Source: Microbacterium pumilum (GTDB lineage Bacteria > Actinomycetota > Actinomycetes > Actinomycetales > Microbacteriaceae). Taken from it: 64,000 bases of DNA. Positions 50,061 through 57,831 of this stretch are shown here, piece by piece. Both the position numbers and the translations under genes were made by a program. Position 1 is the stretch's first letter, and each line of letters opens with the position of its first letter. The stretch is taken from NCBI RefSeq assembly GCF_039530225.1, contig NZ_BAAAOH010000001.1, forward strand, positions 1,488,001 through 1,552,000, given 5' to 3'. The notes beneath the pieces are model-generated. The model made no database searches and was not told where the DNA came from. It was given only the letters and a program-made list of their open reading frames with translations.

Positions 50061-51592
50061 GCGCGTGGGACTATCCCGCCGCCGTCGACGTCGCGATCGT
50101 CGGGAGCGGGCCGACCGGCGCCGCCTACGCCCGCATCCTGAGCGAGCAGGCGCCGTCCGCGACGATCGCGATGTTCGAGGTCGGCCCGACGGTGTCCGAT
50201 CCGCCTGGCGCCCACGTCAAGAACATCACCGACCCGGACGAGCGGGCGAAGGCACAGCTGCGCTCGGAGGGACCGATGGCACGCGAAGGCGGTGACCGGG
50301 TGGGCGGGATCGTCAAGACGACGCAGCGCCGCGCGCGGCCCGGCACGTTCCTGCTCGAGGACGGATATCAGGTCGATGGCGAGGACGGTCTGCCCGTCGC
50401 CGCGTTCTCGAGCAACGTCGGGGGCATGGCCGCGCACTGGACGGGTGCGTGCCCGAGGCCCAACGACAGCGAGCGCATCGGCTTCCTCGATGACCGCGGG
50501 ATCTTCGACGAGCTCCTCGACGAGGGCGATCGCCTGCTCGGGGTCACAAGCGCCGCCTTCGACACGTCCCCCCACGCCGCTCTCGTGCGCGAGCGCCTCG
50601 CTGACGCCGAGGACGAAGGACGAGACCCGCATGAGCGCGTCCAGCGGATGCCGCTCGCCGTGCACCGGCGCGACGACGGACGCCTCGTGTGGTCGGGTTC
50701 GGATGTCGTGATGGGCGACGTGACACGCGGGAACCCGAACTTCCACCTGTACGACGAATCGCTCGTGACGCGTGTGCTCGTCGAGGGCGGTCGCGCGGTC
50801 GGAGTCTCTGTCACCGACGTGCGCAGCGGCGAGAGCCACGACGTGCGCGCACGGTTCGTGGTCGTCGCTGCGGACGCGCTGCGCACTCCGCAGCTGCTGT
50901 GGGCTTCGGGCGTCCGCCCCGACGCGCTCGGTCGCTATTTGAACGACCAGGCCCAGATCGTGTTCGCCGTGCGCATCCGCGATTTCGTCCCCGCCCTCGA
51001 GGAGGAAGGGGCGGGATCGGCCGGGCTGAGCGAGTACAGCGGAGTCACATGGGTGCCCTTCACGGACGATATGCCCTTCCACGGTCAGGTGATGCAGCTC
51101 GACGCATCGCCGGTCAAGCTCGCAGACGACGATCCTGCCGCACCCGGATCCATCGTGGGGCTCGGCCTGTTCTGCGCGAAGGACCTGCAGGCCTCGGACC
51201 GGGTGGAGTTCTCCCCGGACACGCTCGACGCGTACGGCATGCCCGCGATGACGGTGCACTACACGCTCACGCCGCGCGACCACGAGGTGATCGATCGCGC
51301 CAAGGCCGAGATCATCCGACTGGGCAAGGCGATCGGCGAGCCGCTGGACGACCGTCCGTTCATGATGCCGCTGGGCGCCTCGCTGCACTATCAGGGCAGC
51401 ACGCGGATGGGTGAGACCGAGGACGGCGAGAGCGTCTGCGGGCCCGACAGCGAGGTGTGGGGAGTGCCCGGACTTTTCGTCGCCGGCAACGGCGTGATCC
51501 CGACCGCCACGGCCTGCAATCCGACCCTCACGAGCGTCGCGCTCGCGGTCCAGGGGGCGCGACACATCGCATCCGAACTTGCTTCTGTCTAA
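50057..51592 (+). CDS. GMC/pyranose-oxidase-like FAD oxidoreductase, CarA-type C-glycoside 3-oxidase candidate
   Basis: 511 aa. The FAD Rossmann motif is VAIVGSGPTGAAYARILSE (residues 13-31). SNVGGMAAHWTGACPRP (His127) matches the HWT region where pyranose oxidases bind FAD. The C-terminal GASLHYQGSTRMGE supplies the catalytic His (about residue 444) and TATACNPTLTSVALAVQG the catalytic Asn (about 488). CarA of carminic-acid-degrading Microbacterium, a C-glycoside 3-oxidase, belongs to this family. Next to two C-deglycosidase alpha and two beta genes, the likely role is oxidation of the C-linked sugar at C3, which allows the C-C bond to be broken. Confidence 0.82.
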   Translation: MSAWDYPAAVDVAIVGSGPTGAAYARILSEQAPSATIAMFEVGPTVSDPPGAHVKNITDPDERAKAQLRSEGPMAREGGDRVGGIVKTTQRRARPGTFLLEDGYQVDGEDGLPVAAFSSNVGGMAAHWTGACPRPNDSERIGFLDDRGIFDELLDEGDRLLGVTSAAFDTSPHAALVRERLADAEDEGRDPHERVQRMPLAVHRRDDGRLVWSGSDVVMGDVTRGNPNFHLYDESLVTRVLVEGGRAVGVSVTDVRSGESHDVRARFVVVAADALRTPQLLWASGVRPDALGRYLNDQAQIVFAVRIRDFVPALEEEGAGSAGLSEYSGVTWVPFTDDMPFHGQVMQLDASPVKLADDDPAAPGSIVGLGLFCAKDLQASDRVEFSPDTLDAYGMPAMTVHYTLTPRDHEVIDRAKAEIIRLGKAIGEPLDDRPFMMPLGASLHYQGSTRMGETEDGESVCGPDSEVWGVPGLFVAGNGVIPTATACNPTLTSVALAVQGARHIASELASV

Positions 51593-51604
51593 TTCAGACA
51601 TTAG
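51589..51604. promoter_or_regulatory. CTAAT-N6-ATTAG palindrome before the first free beta-subunit gene
   Basis: CTAATTCAGACATTAG starts within the stop codon of the oxidase gene and lies in the AT-rich 74-nt gap before the beta gene at 51667. It contains GACATTAG, related to the motif at 43625 and 46956. A second promoter within the long gene run is plausible. Confidence 0.45.
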
Positions 51605-51666
51605 AGTGTAGAAACAATGACAAAGATGTCCGGCCGACCGTGTCGGCTCAGAACCAGGAGGTTCTC

Positions 51667-52062
51667 GTGATCCCCGATCGCATCATCGAGCAGGGCACGC
51701 TCACGACCGACGGTGCCCGCACCGCGGTGGAGGTACGTCTGCCCTGGTACCGGGCGCTCCCCGGGTCGTGCATCGCCGGCGCGAAGCTCAGCATCGACGG
51801 CGTCGAGGCGCCGACCGAGTCGCTGCGCTGGAGGATGAACGACCGTGAGTTCAGCTTCGGCGAGCTGGTCGACGAGACCGGCGAGTGGTGGTTCCCCACC
51901 GACTCAGCCGTCCTGTCGGGCGATATCCCGGTTGCGGATGACGCCGACCACGAGGTGCGGGTCGATCTCACGCTCTACATCCCGTACATCATCATCTCCG
52001 ACACCGAGACGCTCCATATCGAGGAGCACGACGTCAAGACCATGAAGGCGGTCGCAGCATGA
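51667..52062 (+). CDS. C-deglycosidase beta-subunit (DUF6379-like)
   Basis: 131 aa from the GTG at 51667, five nt after AGGAGG. Beta-sandwich pattern of the small subunit: AVEVRLPWYRALPGSCIAG, then EVRVDLTLYIPYIIISDTET, comparable to the N-terminal halves of the three fused proteins of this island. Its stop overlaps the ATG of the alpha gene at 52059, so the two chains are probably made together and form a complex. The subunit is thought to shape the active site of the alpha barrel, not to hold the metal. Confidence 0.82.
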   Translation: MIPDRIIEQGTLTTDGARTAVEVRLPWYRALPGSCIAGAKLSIDGVEAPTESLRWRMNDREFSFGELVDETGEWWFPTDSAVLSGDIPVADDADHEVRVDLTLYIPYIIISDTETLHIEEHDVKTMKAVAA

Positions 52063-53186
52063 GCACGGTTCCTGAGCTCGTCGAAGGACTGGGCACTCCC
52101 ATCCAGGGCGTGACGCTCTACAGCTTCACCCGTGCCTTCCACGGCCGGGAGTACGACCTCGAGGGTCTGATCCGGAAGGTCGCTGCGGAGGGCTACGGGC
52201 CGGGCCTCGAGGTCATCGGCTTCTCGAGCTTCCGCGGGTTCCCCGTGATCGAGGACTCCTTCGCGGGCTGGTTCCGCGACCTCGTGGACGAGGTCGGACT
52301 CGTCACGACCTCGCTCGCCGTGAACGCGGATATCGGCATCCACCGCGATCGTCTGCTCACGCAGGACGAGCTGATCGACTACATGACGCTGCAGATCAAG
52401 GCGGCAGCCAAGCTCGGCTTCCCGATCGCGCGCGTGCAGATCTCGATCGAGCCCGACTCGATGGAGGCACTCGCGCCGATCGCCGAGGAGCATGGCGTCA
52501 CGCTCGCGCTCGAGGTGCACGCCGACCAGTATGCGTCCCACCCGCGGATCCTCGCCCTCCGCGACCGCTACGAGAAGGTCGGCTCGCCGTTCCTGGGCTT
52601 CACGATGGACTGGGGTGCAACCGTCAGCGGCTTCGCCCCGTCGCTGATCGAGGCCTATCGCCGACGCGGCGCGTCCGAAGAACTGCTCACCAAGGTCGTC
52701 GACCTCTGGAACACCTACTACGAGCAGGGCCCGCCCGCGGATCAGGCCCAGCACGGCCAGCGGTTCGGCTCGTTCATCGGGCTTGCCGCGCAGAACGGCC
52801 GCCCCGACCTCGGCATCGACTTCGGCATCAACGGCACCGGCCTGTTCGGCCCCGCTCAGGTGAACGACTGGCTGGAGATCATGCCGTGGATCCGTCACGT
52901 GCACGGCAAGTTCTTCGGCATCGACGAGAACGGCGAAGAGCCGTCCGTTCCGGTGCGCGACCTGATCAGGCTGCTGGTCGAGAACGGCTACAACGGCGCG
53001 ATCTCGAGCGAGTACGAAGGCTGGCACTGGAACTACTGGCAGAGCCCGTTCGAGATCATCGCCGGCGAGCAGTCCGTGCAGCGCTCGGCAGCCGTCGACG
53101 CCGGCTCGCGCATGACAACGGATGCCGCACACGCGCGCACACAACTCTCGGCCTGGCTGCCGACCACAGAAGGAGCGAACTCATGA
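52059..53186 (+). CDS. C-deglycosidase alpha-subunit (TIM barrel) with repeat-derived N-terminus
   Basis: 375 aa. Residues 4-10 read VPELVEG, encoded by a copy of the dispersed repeat (52067-52087), so the natural protein probably starts near IQGVTLYSFT. Barrel features: LALEVHADQYAS (Glu152, His154), GFTMDWGATVSG (Asp), RHVHGKFFGIDE (His) and SSEYEGWHW (Glu), a full metal-ligand set. It is coupled to the beta gene upstream and another alpha gene downstream. Expected to cut 3-oxo-C-glycosides by beta-elimination, together with the beta chain. Confidence 0.82.
   Translation: MSTVPELVEGLGTPIQGVTLYSFTRAFHGREYDLEGLIRKVAAEGYGPGLEVIGFSSFRGFPVIEDSFAGWFRDLVDEVGLVTTSLAVNADIGIHRDRLLTQDELIDYMTLQIKAAAKLGFPIARVQISIEPDSMEALAPIAEEHGVTLALEVHADQYASHPRILALRDRYEKVGSPFLGFTMDWGATVSGFAPSLIEAYRRRGASEELLTKVVDLWNTYYEQGPPADQAQHGQRFGSFIGLAAQNGRPDLGIDFGINGTGLFGPAQVNDWLEIMPWIRHVHGKFFGIDENGEEPSVPVRDLIRLLVENGYNGAISSEYEGWHWNYWQSPFEIIAGEQSVQRSAAVDAGSRMTTDAAHARTQLSAWLPTTEGANS
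52067..52087 (+). repeat. Dispersed repeat inside the alpha-subunit coding start
   Basis: CCTGAGCTCGTCGAAGG with its flanking bases is the inverse form of the CTTCGAC..CTCAGG repeat, here read in frame as VPELVEG just after the start codon. Confidence 0.9.
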
Positions 53187-54217
53187 GCGACGGCATCGCC
53201 GGCACGGGCATCAAGCTCGGAACGACCCTGTACTCGATGACGAGCGAATTCGCCGCGGGCCTGTACACCCCGGAGACCCTCATCAAGGCCGTGCATGACG
53301 AAGGCATCGGCCCGGGCGTCGAGTTCAACATCGCGCAGCTGCTGCGCACCTACCCCGACGTCGACGACGACTTCGTCAAGCTGTGGTTCGACTCGCTCGA
53401 CAAGTACGGTCTCGAAGCGAGCGCGATCGGCACCAACCTCGACATGGGGCGTCGCAAGCAGCGTGACATGACGCCCGATGAGGAGCACGAGTTCCTCGCG
53501 CGTCAGCTGAAGACCGCGCACACGCTCGGGTTCAAGAAGGTCGTCATCCGTTCGCACGGGAAGGAGCTGCTGCGCAGCCTCCTTCCGCTCGCCGAGAAGT
53601 ACGACCAGAAGCTCGGCTACGAGATCCACGCGCCGTCGGGGCCGAACAACCCGCAGGTCCTGCAGATGCGTGAGATGTACGACGAACTGCAGTCGGACCG
53701 TCTCGGCTTCACGGCAGACTTCTCCTCGACGATGCACAGCCTCTCCCCGACCCTGCTGCGCACGCTCAGCAACATGGGCATGGACGAGAAGCACTTCCCC
53801 GTCATGGACGAGATCTGGCACGAGCCCACGCCGATGCACGTGCGCAACCAGAAGTTCGAGGACTACCTGTCGGGCGAAGGAGTGGATTTCCTCCAGTTCG
53901 GTCCTTTCACACGGCTCGCCTTCAACATGCACGGTCTGGTGCCGCCGGAGGAGTGGCTCGACATCATGCCGCAGATCTTCCACGTGCACGCCAAGTTCTA
54001 CGACATCGGGCCCGACGGCGAAGAGCCTGCGATGGACATCCCGCGGATCGTCAAGCAGTTCGTCCAGGGCGGCTATCAGGGCTACCTCTCGAGCGAATGG
54101 GAGGGTCACGCGTTCTCCGACCTCGGCGAGAGCGACCCGATCGACCTCGTCAAGAAGCAGCACGTGCTGATGCGCCAGGCGATCGAAGACACGGTGAAGG
54201 AGCAGAGCCTTGTCTGA
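53183..54217 (+). CDS. C-deglycosidase alpha-subunit (TIM barrel), second copy
   Basis: 344 aa, ATGA overlap with the first alpha gene. Features in order: LGTTLYSMTSEFAAGLY, NLDMGRRKQRDMTPDEE, GYEIHAPSGP (Glu147, His149), FTADFSSTMHSLSP (Asp), FHVHAKFYDI (His) and SSEWEGHAF (Glu). It is very close to the alpha half of the fusion at 31488 and much less so to the alpha gene just upstream, so the two tandem alpha genes are not a recent duplicate. Its natural partner is likely the beta subunit encoded at 55051. Confidence 0.84.
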   Translation: MSDGIAGTGIKLGTTLYSMTSEFAAGLYTPETLIKAVHDEGIGPGVEFNIAQLLRTYPDVDDDFVKLWFDSLDKYGLEASAIGTNLDMGRRKQRDMTPDEEHEFLARQLKTAHTLGFKKVVIRSHGKELLRSLLPLAEKYDQKLGYEIHAPSGPNNPQVLQMREMYDELQSDRLGFTADFSSTMHSLSPTLLRTLSNMGMDEKHFPVMDEIWHEPTPMHVRNQKFEDYLSGEGVDFLQFGPFTRLAFNMHGLVPPEEWLDIMPQIFHVHAKFYDIGPDGEEPAMDIPRIVKQFVQGGYQGYLSSEWEGHAFSDLGESDPIDLVKKQHVLMRQAIEDTVKEQSLV

Positions 54218-55025
54218 CACCCAGACGGTCCCTGAGCTCGTCGAAGGGGCGACCATCGCCGAGCCGACCGTCTCCGAACTCCGCGCCGAGATCGACGCGC
54301 TGCGAGGCACGCTGGCCGAGGTCGCGCGGGTCGCGCAGTCCGCTCACGACCGCGGCGCCGTCGAGAACGTGTTCAACCGCTACATGTACCTGCACAACGC
54401 GTTCCAGGACGAGCAGATCATCCCGCTGTGGGTCAAGCGCGGCACCGAGGGCATCCGGGCTCGGTATACGAACGCCGGGGAGTACACCGAGTACGACAGC
54501 GTCATCCGGTATCACCAGGGTCGCCCGTCGCCGACCGGCAAGCTCATCCTGCACGCCACGACGACTCCCGTCATCGAGGTGGCCGCCGACGGCGAGACCG
54601 CCAAGGGTGTCTGGCTCATGGCCGGCACCGAGTCAGGGCTCACCGATCCCGAGGTCGCCAAGGAGTTCCCAGACATGTACTCGCCCGGCGAGGTGCTGGG
54701 CAAGAAGGTCTGGGCGCACTGGGTCTGGTGCAAGTACGCCATCGACTTCCTCAAGCAGGACGGCGAATGGAAGATCTGGAAGTTCCGCTGCTACGAGCTC
54801 GCCCGCGCGCCGTTCGAGGAGAACTGGATCAGCTTCGGCCTGAAGAACCAGGGTGCGTTCGACCTCGACCTCATGTACTTCGGCGACGACGGCAAGCCGG
54901 TGTTCATGCCGCCCGCCGACCAGCCCGTGCCCTCCGAGAACCACCCCTACAGCCCGGAGACCGTGCAGCAGCTCGAGCCGGTGCCGCCGGTTCCGCACAA
55001 CACGTTCACCGACACCTTCCACTGA
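54210..55025 (+). CDS. SnoaL-like protein with repeat-derived N-terminus
   Basis: 271 aa. The start is a TTG at 54210 behind AAGGAGCAG, overlapping the alpha gene stop by 8 nt. Residues 7-13 are VPELVEG from the dispersed repeat. A helix (residues 20-45) precedes a SnoaL_4-like domain: DRGAVENVFNRYMYLHNAFQ, PLWVKRGTEGIRARYTN and AHWVWCKYAIDFLKQDGEWK. The family often has a His/Asp pocket acting on hydroxylated or aromatic rings. Location between an alpha and a beta gene suggests that it handles the released aglycone or the 3-oxo-sugar; no reaction is proven. Confidence 0.78.
   Translation: MSDTQTVPELVEGATIAEPTVSELRAEIDALRGTLAEVARVAQSAHDRGAVENVFNRYMYLHNAFQDEQIIPLWVKRGTEGIRARYTNAGEYTEYDSVIRYHQGRPSPTGKLILHATTTPVIEVAADGETAKGVWLMAGTESGLTDPEVAKEFPDMYSPGEVLGKKVWAHWVWCKYAIDFLKQDGEWKIWKFRCYELARAPFEENWISFGLKNQGAFDLDLMYFGDDGKPVFMPPADQPVPSENHPYSPETVQQLEPVPPVPHNTFTDTFH
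54227..54247 (+). repeat. Dispersed repeat inside the SnoaL-like coding start
   Basis: CCTGAGCTCGTCGAAGG again, in the same frame as at 52067, adds VPELVEG at residues 7-13. Confidence 0.9.
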
Positions 55026-55050
55026 CCTCTCTGCGATCGAGGAGCCTGCC

Positions 55051-55467
55051 ATGGCCACCCACAATTCCCTCTTCTCCGACAAGGACGTTCACCGTCGCGA
55101 CGACGCGATCGCCGTCTCGGTGCAGCTTCCCTGGTACCGCAGCCTTTGGCTGTCGGCCGTCGACGATGTCGCGGCATCCGTCAACGGCGTCGCCGTGCCG
55201 AAGGAGGAGCTGCGTTTCGAGCTCAACGGCACGAGCTACCGCATCGAAGAGCTGCCCGATCAGTGGGACACGCTCTGGTTCGTCGCCGACAAGCCCGAGG
55301 TCGTCATCCCACTCGACCACGCTCCCGAGGCGGGCGAGAAGCTGACCGTCGAGGTCGTGCTGACGATGCGCCTGCTCTACATGCAGATCATGCCGGGCAC
55401 CGACGGCGGCCCCGGTCGCTATGTCACCAACCGCGTACCGGTCGAGCGCGAGGTCGTGCTGGCATGA
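55051..55467 (+). CDS. C-deglycosidase beta-subunit (DUF6379-like), second copy
   Basis: 138 aa, ATG behind GAGGAGCC. It carries AVSVQLPWYRSLWLSAVDDV and LTMRLLYMQIMPGTDGGPGR, nearly the same pattern as residues 20-130 of the fused protein encoded at 31488 (LSLTIPWYRSLWLSSV, GQLRLPYMQIAPGQDGGPG). This indicates that it pairs with the alpha chain encoded at 53183, although the two genes are separated by the SnoaL-like gene. Stop overlaps the next start (ATGA). Confidence 0.84.
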   Translation: MATHNSLFSDKDVHRRDDAIAVSVQLPWYRSLWLSAVDDVAASVNGVAVPKEELRFELNGTSYRIEELPDQWDTLWFVADKPEVVIPLDHAPEAGEKLTVEVVLTMRLLYMQIMPGTDGGPGRYVTNRVPVEREVVLA

Positions 55468-56660
55468 CGCTCCGCGTCGCCATGATCGGCTACGGCTTCA
55501 TGGGCGCGACCCACTCGGTCGGGTGGCGTCAGGCGCCCCGCATGTTCGACCTTCCGGACGCGGTCGAGATGGCCGTGATCGTGGGCCGGAATGAGGATGC
55601 CGTCGCCGCCGCCGCCGAGAAGTGGGGCTGGGCGGAGTCCGCGACCGACTGGCGCGAGGTCATCGCCCGCGATGACATCGACATCGTCGACATCGTGACT
55701 CCGGGCGACTCGCACGCCGAGATCGCGATCGCCGCGCTCGACGCCGGCAAGCACGTGCTGGTCGAGAAGCCGCTGGCGAACTCGGTGGCCGAAGCGGAGG
55801 CGATGACGGATGCCGCAGCCCGGGCGGCGGCGAACGGGGTTCGCTCGATGGTGGGCTTCACCTACCGCCGGGTGCCGGCGGTGACGTTCCTTCGCGACCT
55901 CGTCGCCGAGGGCGTCGTCGGCACGGTGCAGCAGGTCCGCGCGGCCTATCGCCAGGACTGGCTCGTCGATCCGCAGATGCCGCTCGCGTGGCGACTGCAG
56001 AAGGAGCACGCCGGTTCGGGAGCCCTGGGCGACATCGGCGCGCACATCATCGACATGACGCAGTTCGTCACCGGGCAGACCGTCGACGCCGTCTCGGGCA
56101 CCATGGACACGATCGTGAAGGAGCGACCGATGCTCGGCGCCGGTGAGCTCGGGTCCCTGAGCTCGTTGAAGGGCGCTGCCGAAAGCCTCGGGCAGGTCAC
56201 GGTCGACGACGTCGCGCTCTTCACCGGACGCCTCGCGAACGGTGCGCTCGTCTCGTTCGAGGCGACGCGCTTCGCAACGGGCCGGAAGAACGCGCTCACG
56301 ATCGAGGTCTCGGGCGACAAGGGTGCGCTCGCTTTCGACCTCGAAGACCTCAACAGCCTGCAGTTCTACGACGGCACGGCGCCGGAGGACCGCCAGGGCT
56401 TCACGAAGATCCTGGTCACCGAGGCGCAGCATCCATACCTGGCCGCGTGGTGGCCCGCCGGGCACATGCTCGGCTACGAGCACGGCTTCTCGCACCAGGT
56501 CGTCGACCTGGTCACCGCGATCCACGAGGGCTCCGACCCGCATCCGTCGTTCGCAGAGGGCCTCTCGGTACAGCGTGTGCTCGATGCCGTGGAGCGCTCG
56601 AGCGAGCACGAGTCCGCCTGGGTCCGCACCGACGCGGGCTCACTCACCACCGGTCGTTGA
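55464..56660 (+). CDS. Gfo/Idh/MocA-family oxidoreductase with internal repeat insertion
   Basis: 398 aa. The N-terminal Rossmann fold is VAMIGYGFMGATHSVGW, with the family motif HVLVEKPLANSVAEAE (Glu-Lys-Pro). The substrate domain has GSGALGDIGAHIIDMTQFVT (Asp/His). At residues 230-237 the sequence GSLSSLKG comes from a copy of the dispersed repeat (56151-56173) in a different frame from VPELVEG, probably inserted in a surface loop. The last codons and stop fall in another repeat. DgpA, the 3-oxidising enzyme of the puerarin system, is of this family, so this may act on C3 of a glycoside or reduce the released 3-oxo-sugar. Confidence 0.85.
   Translation: MTLRVAMIGYGFMGATHSVGWRQAPRMFDLPDAVEMAVIVGRNEDAVAAAAEKWGWAESATDWREVIARDDIDIVDIVTPGDSHAEIAIAALDAGKHVLVEKPLANSVAEAEAMTDAAARAAANGVRSMVGFTYRRVPAVTFLRDLVAEGVVGTVQQVRAAYRQDWLVDPQMPLAWRLQKEHAGSGALGDIGAHIIDMTQFVTGQTVDAVSGTMDTIVKERPMLGAGELGSLSSLKGAAESLGQVTVDDVALFTGRLANGALVSFEATRFATGRKNALTIEVSGDKGALAFDLEDLNSLQFYDGTAPEDRQGFTKILVTEAQHPYLAAWWPAGHMLGYEHGFSHQVVDLVTAIHEGSDPHPSFAEGLSVQRVLDAVERSSEHESAWVRTDAGSLTTGR
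56151..56173 (+). repeat. Dispersed repeat inside the oxidoreductase gene
   Basis: GGTCCCTGAGCTCGTTGAAG lies in the middle of the open frame without breaking it and is read as SLSSLK, a different frame from the copies at 52067 and 54227. Confidence 0.85.
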
Positions 56661-56749
56661 GCGAGCGAAGCGAGACGAAACGCAGCAACGGCGAGACTCG
56701 CAGGTTCGGGGCGGTTCGTCTCGTCGCTACGCTCCTCGCTCAACGACCG
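56651..56749. repeat. Inverted GGTCGTTGAGCGAG repeats at the end of the oxidoreductase gene
   Basis: GGTCGTTGAGCGAGCGAAGC (from 56652) and its inverse ending CGCTCAACGACCG (to about 56749) flank a central stretch. This is a second repeat type, also frequent in Microbacterium. The TGA stop of the preceding gene (56658-56660) is part of the left copy. A hairpin here may lower transcription into the next gene. Confidence 0.85.
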
Positions 56750-56770
56750 ACCTGACAAAGGAGACACACA

Positions 56771-57772
56771 ATGGCGCGCCCGATCACCCTGTTCACCGGC
56801 CAGTGGGCCGACCTGCCGTTCGAAGAAGTCGCCCGCCTCGCCGGCGAGTGGGGCTACGACGGCCTCGAGATCGCCTGCTGGGGCGATCACCTCGATGTGT
56901 CTCGGTGGGATGACGCCGAGTACGTCCAGAGCCGGCTCGACATCCTCGAGCGCCACGGCTTGAAGGTCTATGCGATCTCGAACCACCTGACCGGCCAGGC
57001 GGTCTGCGACGACCCGATCGACGAGCGCCACCGCGACATCCTCTCGGATCGTGTCTGGGGCGACGGCGACCCGGAGGGCGTGCGCCAGCGCGCCGCGGAA
57101 GACCTCAAGAACACGGCACGCATCGCGGCGAAGCTCGGCGTGACGACAGTGAACGGATTCTCCGGATCATCGATCTGGAAAGCGGTGGCGATGTTCCCGC
57201 CGGCGTCCGACGAGTTCATCGCGCACGGCTACCAGGACTTCGCCGACCGATTCAACCCCATCCTCGACGTGTTCGAAGAGGTCGGCGTGCGCTTCGCGCT
57301 CGAAGTGCACCCGTCCGAGATCGCCTACGACTACTGGACCGCGAAGGACACGCTCGAGGCGATCGGCCACCGCAAGAGCTTCGGCTTCAACTTCGACCCG
57401 TCGCACTTCGTCTGGCAGCAGCTGGACTACCTGGCGTTCGTGCTCGACTTCGCCGAGCACATTTTCCACGTGCACGTGAAGGAGTCCATCACGAATCTCG
57501 ACGGTCGCAACGGTGTGCTCGGCTCGCACCGGCCCTGGGCCGACCCTCGCCGCGGGTGGACCTTCGTCTCGACCGGTCACGGCGCGGTGCGGTGGGAGCC
57601 GCTCTTCCGCGCGCTCAACGCGATCGGCTACGACGGACCGACGAGCGTCGAGTGGGAGGACGCCGGAATGGACCGGCTCATCGGCGCTCCCGAGGCGCTC
57701 GCGTTCGTGCGCAGGCTCGCGGAGATCACACCGCCCGCTGCGGCGTTCGACGCCGCGTTCTCGACGAAGTAG
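56771..57772 (+). CDS. Sugar phosphate isomerase/epimerase-family TIM-barrel protein
   Basis: 333 aa, ATG behind AAAGGAGA. Barrel features: [51 protein letters not shown] (Glu), [14 protein letters not shown] (Asp, His), IFHVHVKE (His) and TSVEWEDAG (Glu), a full divalent-metal set. The group is frequently paired with Gfo/Idh/MocA and ThuA-type genes in 3-keto-sugar pathways, as here (55464, 59801, 60861). It is less similar to the C-deglycosidase alpha chains than those are to one another, so epimerisation or hydration of a keto-sugar is more likely than C-C cleavage. Confidence 0.83.
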   Translation: MARPITLFTGQWADLPFEEVARLAGEWGYDGLEIACWGDHLDVSRWDDAEYVQSRLDILERHGLKVYAISNHLTGQAVCDDPIDERHRDILSDRVWGDGDPEGVRQRAAEDLKNTARIAAKLGVTTVNGFSGSSIWKAVAMFPPASDEFIAHGYQDFADRFNPILDVFEEVGVRFALEVHPSEIAYDYWTAKDTLEAIGHRKSFGFNFDPSHFVWQQLDYLAFVLDFAEHIFHVHVKESITNLDGRNGVLGSHRPWADPRRGWTFVSTGHGAVRWEPLFRALNAIGYDGPTSVEWEDAGMDRLIGAPEALAFVRRLAEITPPAAAFDAAFSTK

Positions 57773-57831
57773 GCGCCTCTTCGAAGTCGACGCCGTCGGC
57801 TCACCCGCTCACCACGAAAGCAGGCACGACC

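Noticed and set aside
52059..54217. The two adjacent alpha genes as a recent tandem duplication
   Set aside because: Their motifs differ (LEVHADQ versus YEIHAPS, MDWGATV versus ADFSSTM) and the second is closer to the fusion at 31488 than to its neighbour.
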